Source: Desulfovibrio oxyclinae DSM 11498
Lineage (GTDB): Bacteria > Desulfobacterota > Desulfovibrionia > Desulfovibrionales > Desulfovibrionaceae
DNA: 5,404 nucleotides
Reading direction: 5' to 3'
Assembly (NCBI RefSeq): GCF_000375485.1
Contig: NZ_AQXE01000007.1
Span: forward strand, 1-5,404
In this document: piece after piece, positions 1 through 5,404 of the stretch
Numbering within the stretch: position 1 is the stretch's first letter
How the letters are laid out: every line of letters starts with the position of its first letter
Made by a program: the position numbers and the translations under genes
The notes under the pieces: generated by a model
Seen by the model: the letters and a program-made list of their open reading frames with translations, nothing else
Database searches by the model: none
What the model was told of the DNA's origin: nothing

Positions 1-10
1 TCAGCCTCCC

Positions 11-60
11 GCCAAGCCGCCTATACGCCTCAGCTTTCGGAAAGCCTCGTGCGGCTTGGC
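11..60. repeat. 10-bp inverted repeat enclosing a small hairpin
   Basis: GCCAAGCCGC at 11-20 is the exact reverse complement of GCGGCTTGGC at 51-60. The 30 bases between them contain a second inverted repeat, GCTTTC (33-38) with GAAAGC (40-45), and a repeated GCCTC (27-31 and 45-49 region). As RNA this would fold as a long closing stem with an inner hairpin on either strand. The function is unknown. It could be part of a dispersed intergenic repeat, or the 3' structure of a transcript that continues off the window. Confidence 0.6.
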
Positions 61-83
61 AACACAAATGTTTTTGGGAGATT

Positions 84-115
84 CTTAAGAACCCTTTTGC
101 AAAAGGGTTCTTAAG
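84..115. repeat. perfect 32-base palindrome
   Basis: CTTAAGAACCCTTTTG (84-99) is followed directly by its exact reverse complement CAAAAGGGTTCTTAAG (100-115), giving 16-bp arms without a spacer. The single strand would form a very stable hairpin with a tiny loop. Flanking GGG (76-78) and CCCCC (116-120) allow alternative shorter hairpins with the internal CCC (92-94) and GGG (105-107). It lies 72 bases past the exonuclease stop codon and could end or stabilise that transcript, but neither side has the T-run of a standard intrinsic terminator. From memory, similar sequences with an AACCCTTTT core recur between genes in Desulfovibrio genomes; that is recollection, not shown here. Confidence 0.8.
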
Positions 116-187
116 CCCCCGGAGGGCCCTCGGAGAGCCGCCGGAGGCATATGAAAATGCCGGGAGTGTTGTCTGGAAATGCTGAAG

Positions 188-796
188 TTACAGCAGTTCC
201 AGTTCTTTCATGGCGAGGTAGAGTTCGCGGCTGACCCACGCGTCGGTGGCTGCGTAGGCGACTTGTGCTCGTGCGAGGTTGTCTTTGGCCCAGTTGGAGC
301 ACTGTGCTGTCTTGGATATGCGGAAGCCGAGCAGGTTGGCGGCCATGTTGCGCAGGCCGTGGGTCTGCATGCCGGTGCTGGCTGAGATGTCGGAGAGGTC
401 CACGAAGCCGCCTGGGGTGAAGTCGGTGAGTTTTCGCAGGCCGCAGATATCGTCTCGGACGGCCACACCGGTTTTGATGACGGCGGGGTCGGCGAGCAGT
501 TCAAGGAGCCCGTTGTCCATGGGCAGGAGGTTGAGTTGGAAGAGGTAGACGCATTCCGCCGTGGCGAGTTGAAGGAGGGAGGGCAGGTTCGGTTTGCGGC
601 CTTTTTTGAAGACCGGCCGCGTCTCGGTGTCGAAGCCGAGTAACGGGTCGTTCCTGAGTTCCTTCACTGCCTTGTCGCGCTGGCCCTCGGTCCGGACGAT
701 TTCGACGGGACCGTTCCAGCGTTTCAGGGGCAGTGCGTTGATTTCTTCCTTGGTGAACGCTCTGGTGTATTGTTCTGGCAGTTCCACTGTGGGCAT
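188..796 (-). CDS. DEDDy-type 3'-5' exonuclease (RNase D / WRN exonuclease-like)
   Basis: This is a 202-residue protein made of a single DnaQ-like exonuclease fold, expected to remove nucleotides from 3' ends using two metal ions. All three exonuclease motifs are visible: Exo I FDTET with Asp56 and Glu58; Exo II in TGVAVRDDICGL with Asp116; and Exo III YAATD with Tyr181 and Asp185, which makes it the DEDDy subclass. NWA followed by QVAYAATDAW is typical of RNase D and WRN-type domains. The HRDC domains of true RNase D are absent, so it is a stand-alone exonuclease domain and the substrate (RNA or DNA) cannot be told from sequence. The ATG at 796 lies 2 bases after the prfC stop and has no good Shine-Dalgarno sequence, which suggests translational coupling. 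An in-frame TTG at 850 would overlap prfC by 52 bases and adds residues unlike the family; I rejected it. Confidence 0.9.
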   Translation of the reverse strand: MPTVELPEQYTRAFTKEEINALPLKRWNGPVEIVRTEGQRDKAVKELRNDPLLGFDTETRPVFKKGRKPNLPSLLQLATAECVYLFQLNLLPMDNGLLELLADPAVIKTGVAVRDDICGLRKLTDFTPGGFVDLSDISASTGMQTHGLRNMAANLLGFRISKTAQCSNWAKDNLARAQVAYAATDAWVSRELYLAMKELELL

Positions 797-798
797 GA

Positions 799-2391
799 TC
801 AATTGCTGTTGGTCTGTTCGCGCGTGGCGTGGAAAGATATCTCGGGCCAATTCTCGGCGGCATCGTCGAGTCGCCAGCGGCTCGGGGCAAGGTATGTCAG
901 ATTGCCGTCGCCGTCCAGTGCCAGATAGCGCTGCATGGAGCGGGTGAAGCGTTTGAGTTCGGAATCGGATCCGCTCACCCAGCGCGCGGTGTAGAGTTCG
1001 ATCGGCTCGTAGATGGCGTCAACGCCGTATTCGTCGCGCAGGCGGGCCTGAATCACGTCGAACTGGAGCATGCCAACGGCGCCGAGGATGTAGTCGTTGT
1101 TGATCATCGGGCGGAAAAGCTGAACCGCGCCTTCTTCTGCCAGCTGAGTCAGGCCTTTGCCGAGCTGTTTGGCTTTCAGGGGCGACTTGAGGATCACGCG
1201 GCGGAACATTTCCGGGGCAAAGTTGGGGATGCCGGTGAAGGTCAGGGGTTCCTTGTCGGTGAAGGTGTCGCCGATGCGGATGGTGCCGTGGTTGTGCACG
1301 CCGATGATGTCGCCGGGCCATGCTTCTTCGACACCTTCGCGGTCCTGTGCCATGAAGATGGTGGCTTTGGAAACGGTGACGCTCTTGCCGAGGCGGTGGT
1401 GCTTGACCTTCATGCCCTTGGTGAAGCGGCCGGAGTTGATGCGCATGAAGGCGATGCGGTCGCGGTGCGCGGGGTCCATGTTTGCCTGAATCTTGAAGCA
1501 GACGGCGGAGAAACCGGTTTCTTCCGGGGAAACGTCGCGTTCGACGGCGGGACGTTCGCGCGGGCAGGGGGCGAGATCCACGAAGGTGTCGAGCATTTCC
1601 TGCACGCCGAAGTTGTTGATGGCCGAACCGAAGAAGACCGGGGTCTGTTTTCCGGCCAGATAGCGCTGCGGGTCGAAGGGGTAGCCTGCACCTTCGAGCA
1701 GTTCCACGTCCTCGCGCAGCTTGTCGGCCTGATCGCCGAGTTCCTCGTCGAGTCTGGGGTCGTTGATGTCCTCGATGACGATGCCTTCCTGAATACCGCC
1801 GCCGTGGGTCGGGGAGAACAGGTGCAGCTTCTTCTGATGCAGGGAGTAGACGCCTTTGAAATCCTTGCCCATGCCGATGGGCCATGACATGGGGGCGCAT
1901 TCGATATTCAGTGTCTCCTCGATGTCGGAGAGCAGTTCGAACGGGTCCCGGCCTTCGCGGTCGAGTTTGTTGATGAAGGTCATGATGGGCGTGTCGCGCA
2001 GGCGGCAGACCTCCATGAGCTTGCGGGTCTGGCGTTCGACGCCTTTTGCGGAGTCGATGACCATGAGCGCGGAGTCCACCGCAGTGAGGGTGCGGTAGGT
2101 ATCTTCGGAAAAGTCCTGGTGACCGGGGGTGTCGAGCAGGTTGATCTCATGATCGTTGTAATTGAACCGCATCACCGAGGTGGTCACGGAAATACCGCGC
2201 TGCTGTTCCATGGCCATCCAGTCACTGGTGGCGTGGCGCGCGGCCCGCTTGGCCTTGACGCTTCCGGCGGTCTGAATGGCTCCGCCGAAGAGCAGCAGTT
2301 TCTCGGTGAGGGTCGTCTTGCCTGCGTCGGGGTGGCTGATGATGCCGAACGTACGGCGGCGTTCCACCTCTTTCTTGAGTTGCGCTTCCAT
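799..2391 (-). CDS. prfC: peptide chain release factor 3 (RF3), translational GTPase
   Basis: This 530-residue cytoplasmic GTPase speeds the recycling of RF1 and RF2 from the ribosome after peptide release. The GTPase motifs are all present: G1 SHPDAGKTT (19-27), G2 RGISVTT (65-71), G3 DTPGHQDF (87-94), G4 NKLD (141-144) and G5 SAIN (256-259). The RF3-type start [19 protein letters not shown] separates it from EF-G, and the length matches E. coli RF3 (529 residues). A domain II beta-barrel (about 290-385) and an RF3-specific C-terminal domain ending near residue 525 follow. The start at 2391 agrees with the family; the reading frame stays open to 2616, but that would run through the terminator hairpin. 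AAGGAG lies only 3 bases before the ATG, a short spacing. The gene has its own candidate promoter (2442-2469), and its stop lies 2 bases before the exonuclease start. Confidence 0.98.
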   Translation of the reverse strand: MEAQLKKEVERRRTFGIISHPDAGKTTLTEKLLLFGGAIQTAGSVKAKRAARHATSDWMAMEQQRGISVTTSVMRFNYNDHEINLLDTPGHQDFSEDTYRTLTAVDSALMVIDSAKGVERQTRKLMEVCRLRDTPIMTFINKLDREGRDPFELLSDIEETLNIECAPMSWPIGMGKDFKGVYSLHQKKLHLFSPTHGGGIQEGIVIEDINDPRLDEELGDQADKLREDVELLEGAGYPFDPQRYLAGKQTPVFFGSAINNFGVQEMLDTFVDLAPCPRERPAVERDVSPEETGFSAVCFKIQANMDPAHRDRIAFMRINSGRFTKGMKVKHHRLGKSVTVSKATIFMAQDREGVEEAWPGDIIGVHNHGTIRIGDTFTDKEPLTFTGIPNFAPEMFRRVILKSPLKAKQLGKGLTQLAEEGAVQLFRPMINNDYILGAVGMLQFDVIQARLRDEYGVDAIYEPIELYTARWVSGSDSELKRFTRSMQRYLALDGDGNLTYLAPSRWRLDDAAENWPEISFHATREQTNSN

Positions 2392-2394
2392 GGT

Positions 2395-2400
2395 CTCCTT
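2395..2400 (-). promoter_or_regulatory. prfC ribosome binding site, short spacing
   Basis: The minus strand reads AAGGAG, then ACC, then the ATG at 2391. The anti-Shine-Dalgarno match is strong, but the 3-base gap is shorter than usual. The T-run of the hairpin lies immediately upstream of it, so the end of the terminator and the ribosome site are almost contiguous. This supports 2391 as the start. Confidence 0.75.
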
Positions 2401-2406
2401 TTCCTC

Positions 2407-2439
2407 AAAAAAATCCGGGCCACCTAAGCGGCCCGGATT
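2407..2439 (-). terminator. intrinsic terminator for the lipoprotein gene, abutting the prfC leader
   Basis: On the minus strand, AATCCGGGCC (2439-2430) pairs perfectly with GGCCCGGATT (2421-2412) across an 8-base loop, and the stem runs into seven Ts (2413-2407). This is a textbook Rho-independent terminator that begins 35 bases after the lipoprotein stop codon. It stands only about 15 bases before the prfC start. The candidate prfC promoter lies just upstream, and its expected start point falls inside the first arm, so prfC transcripts may not form the complete stem. Confidence 0.88.
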
Positions 2440-2441
2440 GC

Positions 2442-2469
2442 GGTATACCGGGATGTACAAAAAGGTCAA
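2442..2469 (-). promoter_or_regulatory. candidate sigma70 promoter for prfC
   Basis: On the minus strand a -35 element TTGACC (2469-2464, 5 of 6 consensus) is followed after 16 bases by a -10 element TATACC (2447-2442, 4 of 6). Transcription would start around 2434-2436, inside the first arm of the downstream hairpin. The -35 element begins 6 bases after the lipoprotein stop codon. It is the best-placed promoter for prfC and would drive the prfC-exonuclease pair. It is predicted from sequence only. Confidence 0.6.
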
Positions 2470-2474
2470 GTTCA

Positions 2475-3128
2475 TTAATCGTCGAGAAGCCTTGGCGGAG
2501 CAGGGCACGGGCTCTCGCTGTAGCGCCACCAGAAGCGTCCCGCGCAGTTCTCCGGCGGATTGAGCTGTTCCTGCGGTTTCAGGCTGATGCGGACGTTTCT
2601 TTTGTCCTGTTTCCAAAGGGCGTTGCGAACGTGGTCGGCCGCCTGCCTCAGGTTCATGGAACCTTCGTCGAGCCCGGCCAGCGCGGCCTTGATGCCTTCA
2701 TGCAGAATGAACATGCCGTGTGTGGCGTCCATGGCGGACCACATCCTTACGGCGTCCTCGTGCCTGTCGAGTTCGGCAGCGGAGAGGCCGCCGTAGACGA
2801 TGGTTTCCAGTGAGCGACCACCAGCCTCGAACAGACCGTCGAAGAGTTCATAGGCGTCCTTGAAACGGCCGGTCCAGTACATGCTCATGCCGGCCTTGAG
2901 CCGAGAGGATAAAAACGGCGTCCTGCCGTCCTCGGATCGGCGTGCGAATGCCTTGCTGTAGGCGGTTGCGGCTGCGGCGTATTCGGGCGCGGCCTCTTCG
3001 TTCAGACCGGCCAGCCTGAGGTGTCTTGCCTTCTGGAAGTTGCCGTCGGCGACCCTGAGGGTGGGGACGCAGGCGCCGAGCATCCCCACGACGAGCAGTG
3101 TCACCAGAAAAAAGGGCATACGTTTCAT
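2475..3128 (-). CDS. predicted lipoprotein with TPR-like helices, function unknown
   Basis: This 217-residue protein begins with a lipoprotein signal: MKR, a hydrophobic stretch (residues 5-18) and the lipobox LGAC, with Cys20 as the predicted lipidated residue. The next residue is Val, so there is no Asp sorting signal. The mature part is mostly helical. Segments around residues 31-62, 77-101 and 107-131 (for example [13 protein letters not shown] and [14 protein letters not shown]) have the small/aromatic pattern of tetratricopeptide hairpins, which usually bind other proteins. The tail has two cysteines (195 and 208) around FWWRY that could form a disulfide in the periplasm. I do not recognise the family. 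GGAGG sits 6 bases before the ATG at 3128; an upstream in-frame ATG at 3182 has no ribosome site and would bury the signal peptide. The gene is divergent from the chemoreceptor and ends at its own terminator before prfC. Confidence 0.82.
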   Translation of the reverse strand: MKRMPFFLVTLLVVGMLGACVPTLRVADGNFQKARHLRLAGLNEEAAPEYAAAATAYSKAFARRSEDGRTPFLSSRLKAGMSMYWTGRFKDAYELFDGLFEAGGRSLETIVYGGLSAAELDRHEDAVRMWSAMDATHGMFILHEGIKAALAGLDEGSMNLRQAADHVRNALWKQDKRNVRISLKPQEQLNPPENCAGRFWWRYSESPCPAPPRLLDD

Positions 3129-3134
3129 TACCGG

Positions 3135-3139
3135 CCTCC
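3135..3139 (-). promoter_or_regulatory. ribosome binding site that sets the lipoprotein start
   Basis: The minus strand reads GGAGG followed by a 6-base gap to the ATG at 3128. This decides in favour of 3128 over the upstream ATG at 3182 and places the signal peptide at the true N-terminus. Confidence 0.8.
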
Positions 3140-3191
3140 GGATATTTTCAGTTCTGTCGATGGGCTGCGGTGTTTGGTGCATATCAGGCTC

Positions 3192-3220
3192 TTGTCCTTT
3201 GTCTGCAAGAAGCGTAGTAT
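3192..3220 (+). promoter_or_regulatory. candidate sigma70 promoter for the chemoreceptor
   Basis: TTGTCC (3192-3197, 4 of 6) and TAGTAT (3215-3220, 4 of 6) are separated by exactly 17 bases and point toward the chemoreceptor start at 3269, giving a leader of roughly 40 bases. I see no sigma28-type flagellar promoter in this intergenic region. The matches are moderate, so this is a candidate only. Confidence 0.4.
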
Positions 3221-3223
3221 TCA

Positions 3224-3240
3224 GTAACCAGACCTGTTAC
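3224..3240. promoter_or_regulatory. inverted repeat GTAAC-N7-GTTAC, possible operator
   Basis: GTAAC (3224-3228) and its reverse complement GTTAC (3236-3240) flank seven bases. The dyad starts 3 bases past the candidate -10 element, at the expected transcription start of the chemoreceptor gene, where a repressor would block initiation. Five-base arms can arise by chance, and I do not match them to a known regulator. Confidence 0.3.
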
Positions 3241-3257
3241 CCGTTCAATCTTACATC

Positions 3258-3261
3258 GGAG
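3258..3261 (+). promoter_or_regulatory. ribosome binding site supporting a GTG start
   Basis: GGAG lies 7 bases before the GTG at 3269. It decides the start of the chemoreceptor, because no ATG lies in frame near the beginning and the first membrane helix begins three residues after this GTG. Confidence 0.7.
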
Positions 3262-3268
3262 TTTCCGA

Positions 3269-4981
3269 GTGTCCACAGCAAAATTGCTCGCAATCCTTTT
3301 CGCTGTCGCTGCTGTCGCCTCGCTTTCCCAGCCAGTTGCCGCATGGCTGCTGTCCGGGACGGGCACCACGCTGCTTGCAACGCAGGCGGCTTTGACCCTC
3401 GTGGTTGTCATTTGTCTTCTCATCGGCCTGAAAACCGTCCGGGGCGGTTTGACCGGACCGTTGATGCGGCTGGCATCGCTGCTGGAATCGGGGAAGGACG
3501 TTCCCGATGAGCAGGGCGGAGCCGCTGAACTGGCTCATGTGCGTCAGGCCGTTTCCGCCGACAGGCAGCGCCTGCTCCGGGATGCGCAGGATGCTCGTCG
3601 CGAGGCCGAGGCTGCCCGCGAGAAAGCTGGTCGATTGGAAAACGAGGCGGAGGGTATCCGCAGATCAGAAAAGGAAAGCCGGGAACTCGTGCAGGCGATG
3701 CAGAAGGCCGCTTCCCGTGCCGAAGGGCTTTCCGAACAGATTTTCAATGCCATCGGCGAGTTGAGTTCGCAGGTGGACCGCGTCAATTCCGGCGTGGAGG
3801 TCCAGCGCGACCGTATGACTGAAACCGCCACGGCCATGGAGGAGATGACGAGCACCGTCATCGAAGTGGCCCGGAATGCGGGCAGTGCGGCCGAAAGCGC
3901 CGTCAATTCCAAGGAAAACGCCACCACCGGCGCCGAAGGCGTCCATACCGCAGTGGCTTCCATACAGAATATGCATGGCCGTATAATGCGCCTCAAGGAG
4001 TCCATGACGGGACTCGGGCAGGAGGCGGAGAACATCGGCCGCATCATGAACGTAATCACCGACATCGCGGACCAAACGAACCTGTTGGCGCTCAACGCCG
4101 CCATCGAGGCGGCCCGTGCGGGCGAGGCCGGGCGCGGTTTTTCCGTTGTAGCGGACGAAGTCCGTAAGCTTGCGGAAAAGACCATGCAGGCCACCAAGGA
4201 AGTTGGCAGCACGGTCAAGCAGATTCAGGAGCACGCACGGGAGAACGTGGTGGCCGTGGAAGAGGCCGCCGAAGATATCGACCACAGCACCGAGGCCGCC
4301 AACCGTTCCGGCGAATTCATGGAAAGGATCGTGCACATCGTGGACGAGACCGCGCTGCAGGTGCAGTCCATCGCGGCCGCCAGCGAGGAGCAGTCCGCGG
4401 CCAGCGAAGAGATCAATCGCGCCGTTTCGGAAGTGAATCAGGTGGCCGGGGAAACCGCGGAAGGCATGGGACATGCCACGGATGCCCTCAACGAGATTTC
4501 CGGGCTGGTGGAGAATCTGGACAACATCGTTCACGGTCTTGTCGAGGCTGACCGCGCCGGGCTGCGAGACGACGGTAAATTGTTCGTCTGGGACGACAGT
4601 CTTTCCGTGGGCATCAATCAGATCGATGACCAGCACAAGGTTCTCATCGATCTCATCAACGAACTCAACGACGCCATGCGTCAGCGCCGGTCCCAGAAGA
4701 TCATGATGGAAGTGGTGGACCGTCTGGCGAACTATGCCGTGGAACATTTCGGCACGGAAGAGAAGCTCTTCGACAAGCACGGGTATCCGGAAACGGAAGC
4801 CCACAAGGAAGTGCACCGCAAATTCGTGGCAAAGGTCTCGGAATTCGGCGAGGAGCTGCGTTCCGGCAAGGCCTCCGTGACCATGGAGGTCATGCGTTTT
4901 CTCAAGGATTGGCTGCTCGGTCACATCAAGGGCACCGACCAGCGTTACAGCAAATATCTCAACGAACGCGGCGTGCACTAA
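3269..4981 (+). CDS. methyl-accepting chemotaxis protein with C-terminal bacteriohemerythrin domain
   Basis: This 570-residue chemoreceptor starts at a GTG. Two hydrophobic helices (about residues 4-28 and 34-56) are joined by only about five residues, so there is almost no periplasmic sensor domain. A degenerate HAMP-like segment and charged coiled coil (about 58-145) lead into the signalling domain (about 150-425). Its hairpin tip, 266-303, has the conserved [30 protein letters not shown] sequence in parts ([23 protein letters not shown]) that binds CheA and CheW. Glutamate-rich stretches at 186-192 and 371-382 ([12 protein letters not shown]) look like methylation sites. The C-terminus (438-566) is a hemerythrin domain with all seven di-iron ligands: His456, His493, Glu497, His512, His516, His552 and Asp557. 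Such domains bind O2 reversibly, as in Desulfovibrio DcrH. I infer a cytoplasmic oxygen or redox sensor for aerotaxis. The protein ends ERGVH, with no CheR-binding NWETF-like tail. Confidence 0.96.
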   Translation: MSTAKLLAILFAVAAVASLSQPVAAWLLSGTGTTLLATQAALTLVVVICLLIGLKTVRGGLTGPLMRLASLLESGKDVPDEQGGAAELAHVRQAVSADRQRLLRDAQDARREAEAAREKAGRLENEAEGIRRSEKESRELVQAMQKAASRAEGLSEQIFNAIGELSSQVDRVNSGVEVQRDRMTETATAMEEMTSTVIEVARNAGSAAESAVNSKENATTGAEGVHTAVASIQNMHGRIMRLKESMTGLGQEAENIGRIMNVITDIADQTNLLALNAAIEAARAGEAGRGFSVVADEVRKLAEKTMQATKEVGSTVKQIQEHARENVVAVEEAAEDIDHSTEAANRSGEFMERIVHIVDETALQVQSIAAASEEQSAASEEINRAVSEVNQVAGETAEGMGHATDALNEISGLVENLDNIVHGLVEADRAGLRDDGKLFVWDDSLSVGINQIDDQHKVLIDLINELNDAMRQRRSQKIMMEVVDRLANYAVEHFGTEEKLFDKHGYPETEAHKEVHRKFVAKVSEFGEELRSGKASVTMEVMRFLKDWLLGHIKGTDQRYSKYLNERGVH

Positions 4982-4999
4982 GTTTTACGTCAGATCTGC

Positions 5000-5038
5000 A
5001 AAAAAAGCCCCCGCGCCTGAATCGGTGCGGGGGCTTTT
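5000..5038. terminator. bidirectional intrinsic terminator between convergent genes
   Basis: GCCCCCGCGCC (5007-5017) pairs with GGTGCGGGGGC (5024-5034) through 11 base pairs, one of them G-U, around a 6-base loop. It is flanked by seven As (5000-5006) on the left and four Ts (5035-5038) on the right. The T-run is longer on the minus strand, so it should stop the FapA-like transcript well and also end the chemoreceptor transcript, 18 bases after its stop codon. Confidence 0.9.
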
Positions 5039-5055
5039 ATCTGAAATTCGAAGTG

Positions 5056-5404
5056 CTACAGATTGCCGACTTCAATGTCGTCCTTGCCGGGATGCCAGAA
5101 GATCATCGAACGCTCCAACGTGTTCTTCACCTTCATGGTCTTGCCCCCCATCTTGACGAGGACGCCCGGATGAATCTGCTTGCGGACCTTGATCTTGACG
5201 CCGCTGAGCTGGCTGATGCGCTGTTTTGTCATCTCGGCGGCGCGGGCTGCGGTGTCCTCGAAACGTTTCGCCACGTTCATCCGGTGCTTGATGATCTTGG
5301 CCACCTGCGGTCGCTTGGCTTCCGGGGTGCGTTGAAGGATGTCCTTGGGATCGGCTCCGCCCAGAGCGTGATCGATCTTCTGCAGCTCCTTCTTGAGTCT
5401 GGTG
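5056..5404 (-). CDS. FapA/DUF342-like protein, C-terminal part (5' end outside the window)
   Basis: The reading frame is open without a stop from the right edge of the window to the TAG at 5056, showing the last 115 residues. The visible part starts with a charged helical segment (TRLKKELQKIDHALGG, then a KRFEDTAARAAEMTKQR helix) that fits a coiled coil. It ends in a short beta-rich tail with VKIKVRKQIHPGVLVKMGG and a final IEVGNL. This helix-then-IHPGV arrangement resembles the C-terminal end of FapA (DUF342) proteins, which are polymer-forming beta-solenoid proteins linked to flagellar assembly and polar localisation in Vibrio. The family call is by recognition of the tail alone. A GTG at 5304 is an internal codon, not the start, because coding continues upstream of it. 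The gene converges on the chemoreceptor and shares the terminator with it. Confidence 0.68.
   Translation of the reverse strand, partial: TRLKKELQKIDHALGGADPKDILQRTPEAKRPQVAKIIKHRMNVAKRFEDTAARAAEMTKQRISQLSGVKIKVRKQIHPGVLVKMGGKTMKVKNTLERSMIFWHPGKDDIEVGNL

Larger units (their letters stand above)
1..187. other. non-coding, palindrome-rich intergenic region downstream of the exonuclease gene
   Basis: I see no convincing gene in this stretch. It holds an outer 10-bp inverted repeat (11-20 with 51-60), a perfect 32-base palindrome (84-115), a 10-base palindrome GAGGGCCCTC (122-131) and a weak GGCAT/ATGCC hairpin (146-150 with 157-161). It lies 3' of the minus-strand prfC-exonuclease operon, so it should contain the end of that transcript. 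However, no hairpin here is followed by a clean T-run on the minus strand, so a classic intrinsic terminator is not evident. The gene to the left lies outside the window. Confidence 0.7.

Noticed and set aside
84..115. Calling the 32-base palindrome a standard intrinsic terminator of the prfC operon
   Set aside because: On the minus strand the stem is followed by AATCTCCCAAAAAC, which has no T-run; on the plus strand it is followed by C and G runs.
797..850. TTG start for the exonuclease at 850
   Set aside because: It overlaps prfC, has no ribosome site, and adds residues not expected for the family; the ATG at 796 gives a normal domain length.
829..1887. 352-codon plus-strand open frame opposite prfC
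   Set aside because: It is antisense to a clear RF3 gene; its product is low-complexity with no recognisable domain, as expected from GC-biased codon positions read on the other strand.
2392..2616. Upstream extension of prfC to 2616
   Set aside because: The extra 75 residues would be translated through the hairpin, T-run and promoter, and overlap the lipoprotein gene; RF3 proteins start close to the [17 protein letters not shown] motif.
3129..3182. ATG at 3182 as the lipoprotein start
   Set aside because: It lacks a Shine-Dalgarno sequence and would place 18 polar residues before the signal peptide; GGAGG supports 3128.
3129..3210. Minus-strand promoter for the lipoprotein gene (TTGCAG with GATATG)
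   Set aside because: The -10 hexamer matches only 3 of 6 positions, so I cannot support it over chance.
3665..4978. 437-codon minus-strand open frame opposite the chemoreceptor
   Set aside because: The plus-strand frame encodes a well-conserved signalling and hemerythrin protein; the antisense frame has no recognisable motif and would run through the terminator region without its own signals.
5056..5304. An 82-residue complete gene starting at a GTG at 5304
   Set aside because: The frame is open to the window edge with plausible coiled-coil residues, and no ribosome site precedes 5304, so the gene is partial, not small.

Overview
The window is a GC-rich bacterial chromosome segment, most likely from a sulfate-reducing deltaproteobacterium of the Desulfovibrio / Pseudodesulfovibrio type (Desulfovibrionales). 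That placement is an inference. It rests on a chemoreceptor fused to an oxygen-binding hemerythrin domain, an arrangement best known from Desulfovibrio DcrH, and on the style of the palindromic intergenic DNA at the left edge. No mobile element, CRISPR array, tRNA or rRNA is visible.

Layout. Positions 1-187 are non-coding and rich in inverted repeats, including a perfect 32-base palindrome. Positions 188-796 (minus) encode a DEDDy-type 3'-5' exonuclease of the RNase D/WRN class. It starts 2 bases after the stop codon of prfC (799-2391, minus), which encodes peptide chain release factor 3. Upstream of prfC is a hairpin with a T-run whose first arm overlaps the expected transcription start of a well-formed sigma70-type promoter. 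Upstream of that lies a gene for a small predicted lipoprotein with TPR-like helices (2475-3128, minus). A divergent intergenic region (3129-3268) carries a candidate promoter and dyad for the next gene. Positions 3269-4981 (plus) encode a methyl-accepting chemotaxis protein with two closely spaced membrane helices, almost no periplasmic part and a C-terminal bacteriohemerythrin domain with all seven iron ligands. A bidirectional terminator (about 5000-5038) separates it from a convergent partial gene (5056 to the window edge, minus) that resembles the C-terminus of FapA/DUF342 proteins.

How the genes relate. prfC and the exonuclease form a probable two-gene operon with coupled translation. 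The lipoprotein gene is transcribed in the same direction but is apparently insulated from prfC by the terminator. The chemoreceptor is probably a single-gene unit that senses cytoplasmic O2 (or redox/NO) through its di-iron site and signals to CheA/CheW. I see no clearly new multi-gene system. The most interesting points are the interlocked terminator and promoter in front of prfC, the sensor architecture of the chemoreceptor, and the palindromic DNA at the left edge.
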